A DNA stretch of 40,501 bases from Bacillota bacterium (GTDB lineage Bacteria > Bacillota > Clostridia > Lachnospirales > Lachnospiraceae), in assembly GCA_030526045.1 (NCBI GenBank), contig JAUNDN010000013.1:1-40501 (forward strand), in the 5' to 3' direction. The translations under genes and the position numbers were made by a program. The notes under the pieces were generated by a model. That model was given only the letters and a program-made list of their open reading frames with translations, had not been told where the DNA came from and did no database searches. Below, one piece after another: positions 16,171 to 24,652 of the stretch (positions are counted from its first letter, which is position 1; each line of letters starts with the position of its first letter).

Positions 16171-16935
16171 CTATACCGACAAAATGCCCATATAACTTCC
16201 CATTTTTGATCTCATTTTCTGCAATGCTCTCGTATGGAGCTGGGAGATTCTGGATTCAGAAACCTCCAGTATGTTACTGATCTCCTTTAAGGTCAGTTCC
16301 TCATAATAATACAAGAGAATGACCTTCTTTTCCTTCTCCGTCAGAAGTTCTAATGCCTGCTCCAGCATTTTCTTTAATTCTGCCTTCTCCACAACCTCTT
16401 CGGGGCCTTCAAATCGATGCTGATTGCTCTGTTCTGCAGGCACTTCACTGCCGGACTCCATAAATTCATTTAAAGAGACAACTCCGGTAATCTTCATCTG
16501 AGACTGCCAGTCCAGATAATCATCATTGGAAATCCCCAGACTTTCAGCAATCTCTTCATCGGTAGCCGCGCGCCCCTTGCTCAGTTCAATTTCCTTCATG
16601 GCAGCATCGATCTTCTTCTGCTTCTGCCTGATGGTACGCGGTATCCAGTCCATCTTTCTGATCTGATCCAGAATGGCACCACGAATACGAAGGCTCGCAT
16701 AAGTTTCAAACTTTACTGCCTTCATACTGTCAAACTTGTCAATTGCATCAATCAGTCCAAATACTCCATAGCTCACCAGATCATCATACTCTACATTATA
16801 TCCCAGATACATGCTCAGTCTTCCCGCAACCAGCTTAACGAGCGGTGCATATTCCAGTATGAGTTTTTCTCTGGTTTCAGGCAGCTTGGTTTTTGAGTAT
16901 TCCTCCCAAAGCCTGTTTCTGCCATTCTCGTCCAT
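16171..16935 (-). CDS. sigD: Flagellar sigma factor SigD/FliA (sigma-28)
   Basis: Directs RNA polymerase to late flagellar and chemotaxis promoters. The 254 aa contain region 2 (YDDLVSYGVFGLIDAIDKFD, KFETYASLRIRGAILDQIRKMDWIPR), region 3 (SKGRAATDEEIAESLGIS) and region 4 (LTEKEKKVILLYYYEELTLKEISNILEVSESRISQL), all intact. I start at ATG 16935 with GGAGG five bases upstream; a GTG 12 bases earlier has no ribosome site. A small hairpin covers the preceding stop codon. FlgM, the usual anti-sigma factor, is not in the window. A matching promoter lies upstream of fliK in the same operon. Confidence 0.96.
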   Translation of the reverse strand: MDENGRNRLWEEYSKTKLPETREKLILEYAPLVKLVAGRLSMYLGYNVEYDDLVSYGVFGLIDAIDKFDSMKAVKFETYASLRIRGAILDQIRKMDWIPRTIRQKQKKIDAAMKEIELSKGRAATDEEIAESLGISNDDYLDWQSQMKITGVVSLNEFMESGSEVPAEQSNQHRFEGPEEVVEKAELKKMLEQALELLTEKEKKVILLYYYEELTLKEISNILEVSESRISQLHTRALQKMRSKMGSYMGILSV

Positions 16936-16956
16936 TGCTACCTCCACCGCCTGTTA

Positions 16957-17256
16957 TCAGGCATTCTCACGTGTATCCTTCAAATCGCTGTTATCCTCAT
17001 CGATTCCTTCCGTATTTCCGTCCGGAGCTTCCTTCTCGATAACCTCTCCCTCTTTTGCCTCTTCTTCCCTGACCTGCTCTACAAAGGATATAAGCATCTT
17101 CTGAATCATGCATCCAATCAGGTAAAAAACAAGTAGTACAACAAGCAGTCGCGGAAGCATCTGGGTCATCGGATACTGAAAATAGAACATCATAATACTT
17201 GCAATTGCGCCTGCAAGAAGCATTAAAAAAGGAGCAAACAGTTTTAGTTTTTTCAT
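16957..17256 (-). CDS. Two-helix membrane protein between cheD and sigD
   Basis: A 99-aa protein with two hydrophobic helices (about 7-27 and 33-53) and an acidic tail (LVEQ-like helix then many Glu/Asp). The ATG overlaps the cheD stop by four bases, showing translational coupling. I do not recognise a named family. Position just before sigD suggests a flagellar or chemotaxis role, but the sequence gives no motif to support one. Confidence 0.75.
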   Translation of the reverse strand: MKKLKLFAPFLMLLAGAIASIMMFYFQYPMTQMLPRLLVVLLVFYLIGCMIQKMLISFVEQVREEEAKEGEVIEKEAPDGNTEGIDEDNSDLKDTRENA

Positions 17257-17738
17257 ATTACTTTCTCCGGCATGCCTACCGAACGAATATGAAACTCACC
17301 GTTTTGCGGATAGAACACAACCGTCCGACCATAGGTTTTTCCCGTGTCCTCAGCAAGAAGCGGTATTTTCATATCACTCAGTTTCTTTTTGCTGGCGATC
17401 ACATTTCTTTCTCCGACACGGATCATGTCACTCTTACTTCCGAATGCAAACATCTGCGCCCCGCCTGCAATTTTAGCAACCAACCGGCTACGGCTGCCTC
17501 CCAGCTTCACAATTTCATTGACCAGATCTTCAATTCCCGTATCTGCAAACTTCGGCCGGTTTGAATTATTCCTGATCTCTGTACTGTCCGGCAACATAAT
17601 ATGCGCCAGTCCTCCAATGCCCGTTGCCGGATCACGAATTGCAATGCCAACACAAGACCCCAGCCCCAGTGTCGTGACTGCATCTTCACCGCTGCATGTT
17701 TTTAAGTCGGCCATGCCCACCTTAATAACTTCACCCAT
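17253..17738 (-). CDS. cheD: Chemoreceptor glutamine deamidase CheD
   Basis: Deamidates receptor glutamines and, in Bacillus-type systems, binds CheC to raise its CheY-P phosphatase activity. The 161 aa start MGEVIKVGMADLK and carry the cysteine-hydrolase triad with the spacing of Thermotoga CheD: Thr23, Cys29 (GLGSCVGIAI) and His46 (GGLAHIMLP). It follows cheC by 36 bases, consistent with the CheC-CheD partnership, and overlaps the next gene by four. Confidence 0.95.
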   Translation of the reverse strand: MGEVIKVGMADLKTCSGEDAVTTLGLGSCVGIAIRDPATGIGGLAHIMLPDSTEIRNNSNRPKFADTGIEDLVNEIVKLGGSRSRLVAKIAGGAQMFAFGSKSDMIRVGERNVIASKKKLSDMKIPLLAEDTGKTYGRTVVFYPQNGEFHIRSVGMPEKVI

Positions 17739-17774
17739 TTCCCTCAGGTCTCCCGTTTTTAATTCTTTTGAGGT

Positions 17775-18410
17775 TTACATAACACCCAGAGATTTCAAAA
17801 TCTTTTCATAAGATTCCATCTCCGGAATCAGTATAAAGTATCCATCCAGTTCCACATCATCTGAAAACTTTGTCTGAATTAACAAAATATTGTCTCCTAT
17901 GACGCCAAACTCTACAGCAGGTACACTTAAAAGTGCTCCTGCCATATCAATGCCAAGCTGCGGTACGGAAGGATAGATCTTAAGATTTGTCAGACCTGAT
18001 AAAGCATTCAGGTAAGCACCGGTAATGATATTTCCTACTTCTTTGATCGCCGAGCATTCCATCTCTCCGAATTCATATTCATCGGCTTTTCCTTCTTCAA
18101 TGCCCAGCATACCGCACATCAGTTTATTGACCAGGTGTGCTGCAGCAGATTTGCTCAGAATAAACATGATACTGCCTTCCACATCCCCCTCAACCTGGAG
18201 ATAAATGCTGACCATAATCTGCTCTTCCCCGCCAACAATTTCCCCAACCTCCTTAAACTCCAGAAGTCTGACCTGGGGAACGGACATATCAACCTTACAG
18301 CCAATCATCTGGGCAAGGGCTGTAGTCGCATTGCCTGCCCCGATGTTTCCGAGTTCCTTAAGCACATCAAAATATTGACTTGTCAATTCTTCCATATTTA
18401 GGCCGTTCAT
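17775..18410 (-). CDS. cheC: CheY-P phosphatase CheC
   Basis: Dephosphorylates CheY-P and partners CheD in receptor adaptation. The 211-aa protein has both phosphatase helices with the D/S-x3-E-x2-N signature: Asp15-Glu19-Asn22 and Ser120-Glu124-Asn127, so both active sites look usable. AGGAGG precedes the ATG by four bases. With FliY this gives the cell two related phosphatases, one soluble and one on the motor switch. Confidence 0.95.
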   Translation of the reverse strand: MNGLNMEELTSQYFDVLKELGNIGAGNATTALAQMIGCKVDMSVPQVRLLEFKEVGEIVGGEEQIMVSIYLQVEGDVEGSIMFILSKSAAAHLVNKLMCGMLGIEEGKADEYEFGEMECSAIKEVGNIITGAYLNALSGLTNLKIYPSVPQLGIDMAGALLSVPAVEFGVIGDNILLIQTKFSDDVELDGYFILIPEMESYEKILKSLGVM

Positions 18411-18449
18411 AGTTCCTCCTAATCCTGCTCTATGGCTAATCCAGTCTGC

Positions 18450-18929
18450 CTATTTCTCCATTGCTACAACATTAAGGTCCAAAATGGAAATCAGTTCATC
18501 ATTGTGTTTACCCACACCGCTGAGAAAGCTGCTTCTGTCCTCCTTCACATCATAGGTAATCTTCTCAATTTCTTCTGTACTTAATGTGACAACTTCCTTT
18601 ACCTCATCAACAATCACACCTATTGTTCCATGCTGTTCCAGCTTAAGGATAATGATACGGGTTGCCTTCGTAACCTCATCGTCGGGAAGATCCATCTTAA
18701 CCCGCAGACTCATAACCGGAATCACTTCGCCGCGCAGATTGATAACTCCCCTAAGGTAGTTTGCAACCTTCGGTACTCTTGTGATATGCTGCATACGTAC
18801 AATATTGTCCACATATCTGATATCAATACCATACTGCTCACTTCCGAGCTTAATTACAATATACTGAAAAGTTTCGCTTTCACCTTTCTCTCCAGGCAGT
18901 TTCACTTCAGATACTTTTAATTCATCCAT
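18450..18929 (-). CDS. cheW: Chemotaxis coupling protein CheW
   Basis: Single CheW domain of 159 aa linking receptors to the kinase CheA. It shows the SH3-like fold blocks QYIVIKLGSEQYGIDIRYV, ITRVPKVANYLRGVINLRGEVIPV and IGVIVDEVKEVV. The NLRGEV loop that contacts receptors and CheA is intact. It lies 17 bases after cheA. No receiver domain is attached, so it is CheW, not CheV. Confidence 0.96.
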   Translation of the reverse strand: MDELKVSEVKLPGEKGESETFQYIVIKLGSEQYGIDIRYVDNIVRMQHITRVPKVANYLRGVINLRGEVIPVMSLRVKMDLPDDEVTKATRIIILKLEQHGTIGVIVDEVKEVVTLSTEEIEKITYDVKEDRSSFLSGVGKHNDELISILDLNVVAMEK

Positions 18930-18946
18930 GTGTCTTATCCCCCCTT

Positions 18947-21007
18947 CTAAATCAATGCATTTGCATCAAGGATCAATGCAACTTCGCCGTCGCCAAGTAT
19001 CGTCGCGCCGCTGATGATCTTGCATTTGCTGATATATTTGCCAAGTGACTTAATAACAATTTCCTGCTGTCCAACCAGTTCATCAACGACCAGGCCGGCA
19101 AGCTTTTCACCCTTCTTGACGATGACAACAACCAGATTATCCTCCGGAGTCTTGCTGCTTTCGATATCCAGTTCATTGCTCAGTCTGATAATCGGAATGA
19201 CAGAGCCTCGAAGATTGATCACTTCTCTATTCTGAACAAACTTAATCTCATCGGGTCTGATATCTTCAATTGTCTGGATGCTTCCCAGAGAAATCGCATA
19301 CTTCTCACCGCCCACGGTAACCATAAGCGCCTGAATAATTGCAAGTGTAAGAGGCAGTCTGATGATCCATGTGCTTCCCTCGCCAAGAACAGACTTAACC
19401 TCTACCTCACCGCTTAAGGACTCTATCTTGGACTTTACTACATCCAGTCCCACACCTCTGCCGGATACATCGCTAATCTTCTTTGCTGTTGAAAAGCCTG
19501 CATGGAAAAGAAGATTGATTATATCCTTCTCACTCATGCTCTCACCTTGTTCAGGAGTAATGACACCACGCTCAATTGCTTTATTCTTAACATTTTCAAC
19601 ATCAATACCGCTTCCGTCGTCACGCACTTCAATGACAACGTTGTTTCCATCCTGATAAGCATCCAGGAAAATGGAACCCACCTCCGGCTTGCCGCGCTGT
19701 GCACGAAGCTCTGCCGACTCCAGTCCATGATCTGCCGCGTTACGAAGCAGGTGCATCAAAGGATCGCCGATTTCATCTACCACGGTTCTGTCAAGCTCTG
19801 TCTCCTCACCGGACATATACAGTTCCATCTTCTTATCCAGCTTTTTGGACAGGTCTCTGATCATTCTGGGGAACTTGCTCACAACACTCTCGATGGGAAC
19901 CATTCGAACCTTCATAACGGATTCATGAAGATTGGTAGTTACACTTTCCAGATATTCAATCTGCTCATTCACTCCCGCATTTACTACACCTTCCGCATTA
20001 GACGCAGATACCAGTGAATTCTTCGCAATGATCAGCTCGCTGACCAGATTCATCAGAACATCCAGTTTTTCAATATCCACACGGACCGTTCTGTTGACAA
20101 CCGGCTTACCTGACGCTTTTTTGTCATTTGCCTTGACTGCTGTATTCTGATTCTTCACCGATTCGGCTGCCTCAACCTTTGTTTCGCCGGGCTGCACTGC
20201 CACACTGCTTTCTGTAGCTGTCACTTCCTCAAACTCATAAACCGCTCCGGTAACCTTCTCAATTTCAGAAACATTCTTGGCAGCCTGAAGAATTTCATCC
20301 AATGAATAGTCTGAAATAACGATCAGGCTGAAGTCCAGATCAAATTTTTCATCCTCAATATCCTGTGCAGGAGGATTGCTGACCATAATCTCTGCCTTCT
20401 CTTCCACCGCTTTATAGACAAGGAATGCTCTTGCTGCCTTAAGAAGACAGGATTCCTGAACATATACGGTAAGTCCGTAAACATTCTTTCCCTTCTGCCT
20501 TGCAGCAGTAAGAACGGAACGCTCCGATTCTCCCAGCTTGATCTCCTTCCACTTTTCAGCCGCATTCTCGCCTGCTTCTGCGGTCGGCGCATTCTCCTTT
20601 ACTGCCGCCTCCTGCTGCTTGCCTGCAGATTTCAGGTATTCATTCAGCTGGGCAATCAACTGCTGATTATCATTGGTTCCCTCGTCAGCAGTTTCCTGAA
20701 TGTTATTGTTATATTCTTCAAGTGCATCCAGGCACTGGAACAGCGTGTCAATCAGATTGGAGTTTACCTTCATGGTGCCATTTCTGATTTCGGAGAAGAC
20801 ATTTTCCATATCATGTGTGAGTGCCTGCATACGCTTATAACCCATGGTGCCGGCCATACCCTTAAGGGAATGAGCAGCACGGAAAATTTCATTGATCGTG
20901 TCTACATCTTCCGGCTCCTGCTCCAGCTTTAATATCTGGGCATTCAGGTTTTCAAGGTGTTCCTTTGTTTCATCAAGGAAAATTTCGAGATACTGATTCA
21001 CATCCAT
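18947..21007 (-). CDS. cheA: Chemotaxis histidine kinase CheA
   Basis: Receptor-controlled kinase that phosphorylates CheY. Domains in order over 686 aa: P1 phosphotransfer with His46 in AAHSLKGMAG; P2 response-regulator docking (about 170-270); a linker; P3 dimerisation (about 305-370, with LVSELIIAKNSL); P4 ATPase with HLLRNAADHGLE, DDGSGID and SGRGVGLDVV; P5 CheW-like domain at the end. All kinase boxes look intact. The ATG is one base after the cheB stop, so the two are coupled. The CheB here has no receiver, so CheY is the only phospho-acceptor visible in this window. Confidence 0.97.
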   Translation of the reverse strand: MDVNQYLEIFLDETKEHLENLNAQILKLEQEPEDVDTINEIFRAAHSLKGMAGTMGYKRMQALTHDMENVFSEIRNGTMKVNSNLIDTLFQCLDALEEYNNNIQETADEGTNDNQQLIAQLNEYLKSAGKQQEAAVKENAPTAEAGENAAEKWKEIKLGESERSVLTAARQKGKNVYGLTVYVQESCLLKAARAFLVYKAVEEKAEIMVSNPPAQDIEDEKFDLDFSLIVISDYSLDEILQAAKNVSEIEKVTGAVYEFEEVTATESSVAVQPGETKVEAAESVKNQNTAVKANDKKASGKPVVNRTVRVDIEKLDVLMNLVSELIIAKNSLVSASNAEGVVNAGVNEQIEYLESVTTNLHESVMKVRMVPIESVVSKFPRMIRDLSKKLDKKMELYMSGEETELDRTVVDEIGDPLMHLLRNAADHGLESAELRAQRGKPEVGSIFLDAYQDGNNVVIEVRDDGSGIDVENVKNKAIERGVITPEQGESMSEKDIINLLFHAGFSTAKKISDVSGRGVGLDVVKSKIESLSGEVEVKSVLGEGSTWIIRLPLTLAIIQALMVTVGGEKYAISLGSIQTIEDIRPDEIKFVQNREVINLRGSVIPIIRLSNELDIESSKTPEDNLVVVIVKKGEKLAGLVVDELVGQQEIVIKSLGKYISKCKIISGATILGDGEVALILDANALI

Positions 21008-21008
21008 C

Positions 21009-21617
21009 TTAGTTTACCCCCACGTTTCTAATAATTTCCTGCGCAATTTGCTCCAAGGTGAGTCCTTTTTCAGTAAATCCGGAAAGCACAATATTTCTTG
21101 GCATTCCGTACACTGCACAGGTCTCTTCATTCTGCGCAAATACTGTTACCTTTTTCTTCTCTTTCAGATTTTTGATTCCTGCTGTTCCGTCCGCTCCCAT
21201 CCCGGTCAAGACTGCACAGATCACTTCTTCATATCCGCAGTCTGCCAGAGATTCATACATGTAATTCGCACAGGGACGCACCCCCTCACGGTGTGGCTCG
21301 TCCGTATAATGAATCACATGCTTTGCACCGCTTTTGACCACATTCATATGCCTTCCGCCTCTTGCAAGATAAGCATTCCCGGGGAGTAACACATCCCCTT
21401 CCTGGGCTTCCTTGACAGACAGTTCACTTAAGGTATCTAACCTTCCTGCCAGCGCTTCCGTGAAGCCGGCCGGCATATGCTGTACGATCAGTACAGGTGC
21501 ACTTAAATCAGACGGCAGTAAAGGAATCAGCTTCTGTAAAGCCTTCGGCCCGCCGGTAGAACTGGCAATTGCAACTACTTTCCTCCCGGCTTTATGTACT
21601 TCTGCCTTCCTCATCAT
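21009..21617 (-). CDS. cheB: CheB methylesterase catalytic domain without receiver domain
   Basis: Removes methyl groups from receptor glutamates and may deamidate glutamines. Only the catalytic domain is present: 202 aa with the triad Ser20 (ASSTGG), His47 (VQHMPAGF) and Asp143 (GMGADGT), and RGGRHM and DEPHREGVRPC blocks. Typical CheB is about 350 aa with an N-terminal receiver that inhibits the esterase until phosphorylated by CheA. ATG 21617 has GGTGAG eight bases upstream. The 129-bp gap before it is too short to hide a receiver frame, so the lack is real in this sequence. CheR is not in the window. Confidence 0.88.
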   Translation of the reverse strand: MMRKAEVHKAGRKVVAIASSTGGPKALQKLIPLLPSDLSAPVLIVQHMPAGFTEALAGRLDTLSELSVKEAQEGDVLLPGNAYLARGGRHMNVVKSGAKHVIHYTDEPHREGVRPCANYMYESLADCGYEEVICAVLTGMGADGTAGIKNLKEKKKVTVFAQNEETCAVYGMPRNIVLSGFTEKGLTLEQIAQEIIRNVGVN

Positions 21618-21702
21618 TGTATCTTCTCACCATCATTTGTAGTTATTAGCTCGTAAACCAAATTACGCCGGTGGCGTTGTCCGGTTTCCTCTATACCATT
21701 CC

Positions 21703-21711
21703 ATTATAGCA
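21703..21711 (-). promoter_or_regulatory. Candidate extended -10 promoter ahead of cheB
   Basis: TGCTATAAT on the minus strand in the 129-bp gap between the PilZ gene and cheB, the same extended -10 sequence as at rpsB. No -35 match is visible at 16-18 bases. A small ACGCC/GGCGT hairpin (21677-21665) lies downstream in the leader. Confidence 0.4.
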
Positions 21712-21746
21712 CAACATATTCTTCTCATGGGTGCATAGTAATGTTC

Positions 21747-22472
21747 TTATAAACCTTTTTCACGCTTTCGGTACTTTCTCTCCGCTTCAAAAATAAACCG
21801 GATAATCTCTTCCCGATCGGAAGTATCAATATTGATATACTGTGCCCGATGCTCAAATACTCCCGGCCGATCCTCTAACTCTCTGACCGTCAGAATTTTG
21901 GAAACCAGAGTATATTCCTTTACTCTTCCGTCTGTTGCCAGGCTGTATTTGCAACAGATCAGGCTTTCCGGTTCATATGCATAATTCCCCACAAAGCGAA
22001 TACCGCCGCCACTGATATCCACAATCACACTGCGCTTTAACGGAAGCCCGGGAACCAGATAATTATCCTTCTTTTCTACTGCCTCAACCTCTTCCTTTTC
22101 AAGAGGTCTGGAATTCATCTCCAGGGCGCAGCTTAACCGATAATATTCTCTTCTCTGAAACTTTCTCAGATTGCTGTTTAATTCCATCAAAAGAATATAG
22201 CTGTTATCCTTTTTATATCGGTCGATCACTGTAGCAAAGCACTGAAATAAACCTGTTGGTGTGTAAAAATACAGATCATACTCCGCATTTACCGGAAGCA
22301 GAATCAATTTGGACTTTTCCATGGGCATTGTAATTTCCAGCTGGTCCTCAGAAAGGATGTCAAATACCTGTGACTGATAGACCTTCTTTTTTTCCAGCGG
22401 ATCAACATACTTTACCCGCTCAACCGCCTGCACTTCTACTTTATTTCCCGGCAAAACATATTTTGACAGCAT
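21747..22472 (-). CDS. PilZ-domain c-di-GMP receptor of the YcgR/MotI type
   Basis: Flagellar brake protein: when bound to c-di-GMP it slows or disengages the motor. The 241 aa contain an N-terminal YcgR-like beta domain (1-100) and a PilZ domain with both ligand motifs, RREYYR (Arg108 and Arg112) and DISGGG (Asp152, Ser154, Gly157). It follows flhG by 12 bases, with GGAGG before the ATG. In Bacillus the equivalent acts on the MotA stator. The likely ligand source in this window is the GGDEF protein at 6487-8799, though other cyclases may exist elsewhere in the genome. Confidence 0.9.
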   Translation of the reverse strand: MLSKYVLPGNKVEVQAVERVKYVDPLEKKKVYQSQVFDILSEDQLEITMPMEKSKLILLPVNAEYDLYFYTPTGLFQCFATVIDRYKKDNSYILLMELNSNLRKFQRREYYRLSCALEMNSRPLEKEEVEAVEKKDNYLVPGLPLKRSVIVDISGGGIRFVGNYAYEPESLICCKYSLATDGRVKEYTLVSKILTVRELEDRPGVFEHRAQYINIDTSDREEIIRFIFEAERKYRKREKGL

Positions 22473-22484
22473 CCTTGTTCCTCC

Positions 22485-23375
22485 TTATAAATTGATTTTT
22501 CTTCCCGAAGCGATATGGGCAAAGAAAGCAGCCATCCCCCTCTTCTTCACCTCTCCCGCAATCTCCTTATCCATCAATTTCGCCGCAATCATCTCAAAAG
22601 CCTGTGCGGATTTGGCCTGTGGCGTCTGCAACGATACCGGCATCTGTTGCATGACTGCCTTAGAGAGCTGTCCGTCCGCCGGAATTTCTCCGAGATAGGT
22701 AAGCGGCAACCCAAGATAACGGTTCACTACAGCATTCAGCTTCTGAAAAAGACTCTGGCCTTCCCCCTTAGACTCCACCTTGTTTGCAATCATTTTCACC
22801 TGCGAATTCTCATTGGAAAAACGTGGGTGTCTGTTGAGAGCCTTAAGCAGTGAATACGAATCCGTAATGGAAGTGGGCTCCGGCGTCGTCACCAGAAGGA
22901 TTTCACCGCTTGCCACAAGAAATTCCAGTACCGCATCGGAAATTCCGGCTCCCGTGTCTACAATAATAATATCCGCTATCGAATCCAGTTCTTTTAAGTT
23001 CTGGATAATATGTATCAGATAATCCCTGCTCAAATTTGAAAGGCCTGCAATTCCGGATCCCCCTGAGATAAAACCGACTTCCATCGGCCCCCAGGTAATG
23101 ATGTCTTTAATATTTTTTCCCTGATAAATCAGATCACAAAGGTTGTGTTTGGGCACTGCTCCAAACATAATCTCAATATTGGCAAGTCCAAAGTCCGCAT
23201 CCAGAATAATAACCCGCTGTCCCATTTTTCTGAACTGAATTGCCAGATTGATGGAGACATTTGATTTACCGACACCACCCTTACCGCTTGTCACCGCAAT
23301 TACGCGTGCCATAGGTCTGTTATATGAAAAGGCTCCCGCCTTTATGATATTTCTTAACTGCTGTGCCTGATCCAT
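22485..23375 (-). CDS. flhG: MinD-like ATPase FlhG (YlxH/FleN)
   Basis: Controls flagellar number and position by stimulating the GTPase of FlhF. The 296 aa begin DQAQQLR after Met1, the short motif by which FlhG activates FlhF. A deviant Walker A GKGGVGKS is at 31-38, followed by DADFGLANIEI and VDTGAGIS. The C-terminal amphipathic stretch probably contacts the membrane. It lies 26 bases after flhF. Confidence 0.95.
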   Translation of the reverse strand: MDQAQQLRNIIKAGAFSYNRPMARVIAVTSGKGGVGKSNVSINLAIQFRKMGQRVIILDADFGLANIEIMFGAVPKHNLCDLIYQGKNIKDIITWGPMEVGFISGGSGIAGLSNLSRDYLIHIIQNLKELDSIADIIIVDTGAGISDAVLEFLVASGEILLVTTPEPTSITDSYSLLKALNRHPRFSNENSQVKMIANKVESKGEGQSLFQKLNAVVNRYLGLPLTYLGEIPADGQLSKAVMQQMPVSLQTPQAKSAQAFEMIAAKLMDKEIAGEVKKRGMAAFFAHIASGRKINL

Positions 23376-23401
23376 TTATCTTCCTTTCCTCACTTAATCG
23401 T

Positions 23402-24652
23402 CTAACTTTTTCCTCCGAGAAGCTGCTTAACCGTTTTCTGAGGATTGAAGACCTCAATGTCATCCGGCACATTCTGTCCGCAGGTTACATAGGAGAGCGC
23501 CGCTCCCGTATGAAGTCTCAGATTCAAAAGATTTCCCAGCGTAGTGGTTTCATCCAGCTTTGTAAATATGAGTTTGTACTCCGTCATTTCCGAGTAGGTA
23601 TCCGCTATGCTCAAAAGATCCCGATATTTCGTGGTGGCACTTAAAACAAGAAATACCTCCTTCTCCGCAATTCCATCTACTGAATGGATAAATTCGTTCA
23701 TAACTTCTTTCTGTGCCTCGTTATGATGCGAATGTCCTGCCGTATCGATTAAAATAAAATCATAATCCTTAAAATCCTTAAGTGCCTGCTCTACCTCATC
23801 CGTAGAATAAATGACCTGAAACGGCACCTCCAGAATGTTTGCATAGGTACGCAGCTGTTCTGCAGCGGCAATCCTGTATGTATCCGCGGTAAGAAGCGCC
23901 ACCTTTTTGCCACCCTCCACGCTGAATTTGGAAGCCAGCTTTGCAATGGTTGTCGTCTTCCCTACACCGGTAGGTCCTACAAAAAATACTACTTTGGGTT
24001 TCTTTTCTGCGGGTGTGATACCGGAAGGATTCCCAAATTTTAGAATCATCCTCTGATAGGTGTTTGCCAGTGCATAATCAAACGGAAGATTGGGTTTGTT
24101 TAACTTTTCAATTTCATCAATGATCTGGTTCGCGTACTTTTCGTTCACTTCATTATCCAGCATGGTATTGTACAGAAGCTTCATAAAACGCTCAAGTTCG
24201 CTGTTTTTCTCCTTCTCCTCCTCTTTGTGCTCTTCTTCCTTTTCAGGTTTCTGAAGCTGCTGCTCTAAAAGGCTGTGAAGACTGTCCAGCTTTTCTTCAA
24301 TCGCACTGCTTTCCGGTTTGGGTTCTTCCTTAACCGGAAAGCCGGTTGATCCTCCCATCTGATTTGCCTTGTCTTCCGGCACTACCCCTGTCCCTGCCGG
24401 TCCTCCTGCCAGGGCATTGACTAGCGGTTGCTGCCTTGTCTCTTCCCTAGGTGCAACAGGCGCCTTCAGAACACGCTCCGGCTCCTCCTCAAGTGCAACC
24501 GTCACCTCTATCAGTGCAGGCAGAAGGAAGCTGAACATTCCCTTGCGCTTCACGCTTCTGACATTCATGATCACTACACCGTTTCCAAGCTCCTTCTTGG
24601 CACTCTCCACTGCTTCTGCTTCTGTTTTTCCTTGAAATTTTTTAATTATCAT
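23402..24652 (-). CDS. flhF: Signal-recognition-type GTPase FlhF
   Basis: Selects the site of flagellar assembly at the membrane. It has a basic N-domain, a long low-complexity Glu/Lys/Pro linker (about 70-150), then NG domains with the P-loop GPTGVGKT at 226-233, TADTYRIAAAEQLRTYA, DTAGHSHHN and TKLDETTTLGNLL. Length is 416 aa. The ATG overlaps the flhA stop by four bases. FlhG encoded next is its activator. Confidence 0.96.
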   Translation of the reverse strand: MIIKKFQGKTEAEAVESAKKELGNGVVIMNVRSVKRKGMFSFLLPALIEVTVALEEEPERVLKAPVAPREETRQQPLVNALAGGPAGTGVVPEDKANQMGGSTGFPVKEEPKPESSAIEEKLDSLHSLLEQQLQKPEKEEEHKEEEKEKNSELERFMKLLYNTMLDNEVNEKYANQIIDEIEKLNKPNLPFDYALANTYQRMILKFGNPSGITPAEKKPKVVFFVGPTGVGKTTTIAKLASKFSVEGGKKVALLTADTYRIAAAEQLRTYANILEVPFQVIYSTDEVEQALKDFKDYDFILIDTAGHSHHNEAQKEVMNEFIHSVDGIAEKEVFLVLSATTKYRDLLSIADTYSEMTEYKLIFTKLDETTTLGNLLNLRLHTGAALSYVTCGQNVPDDIEVFNPQKTVKQLLGGKS

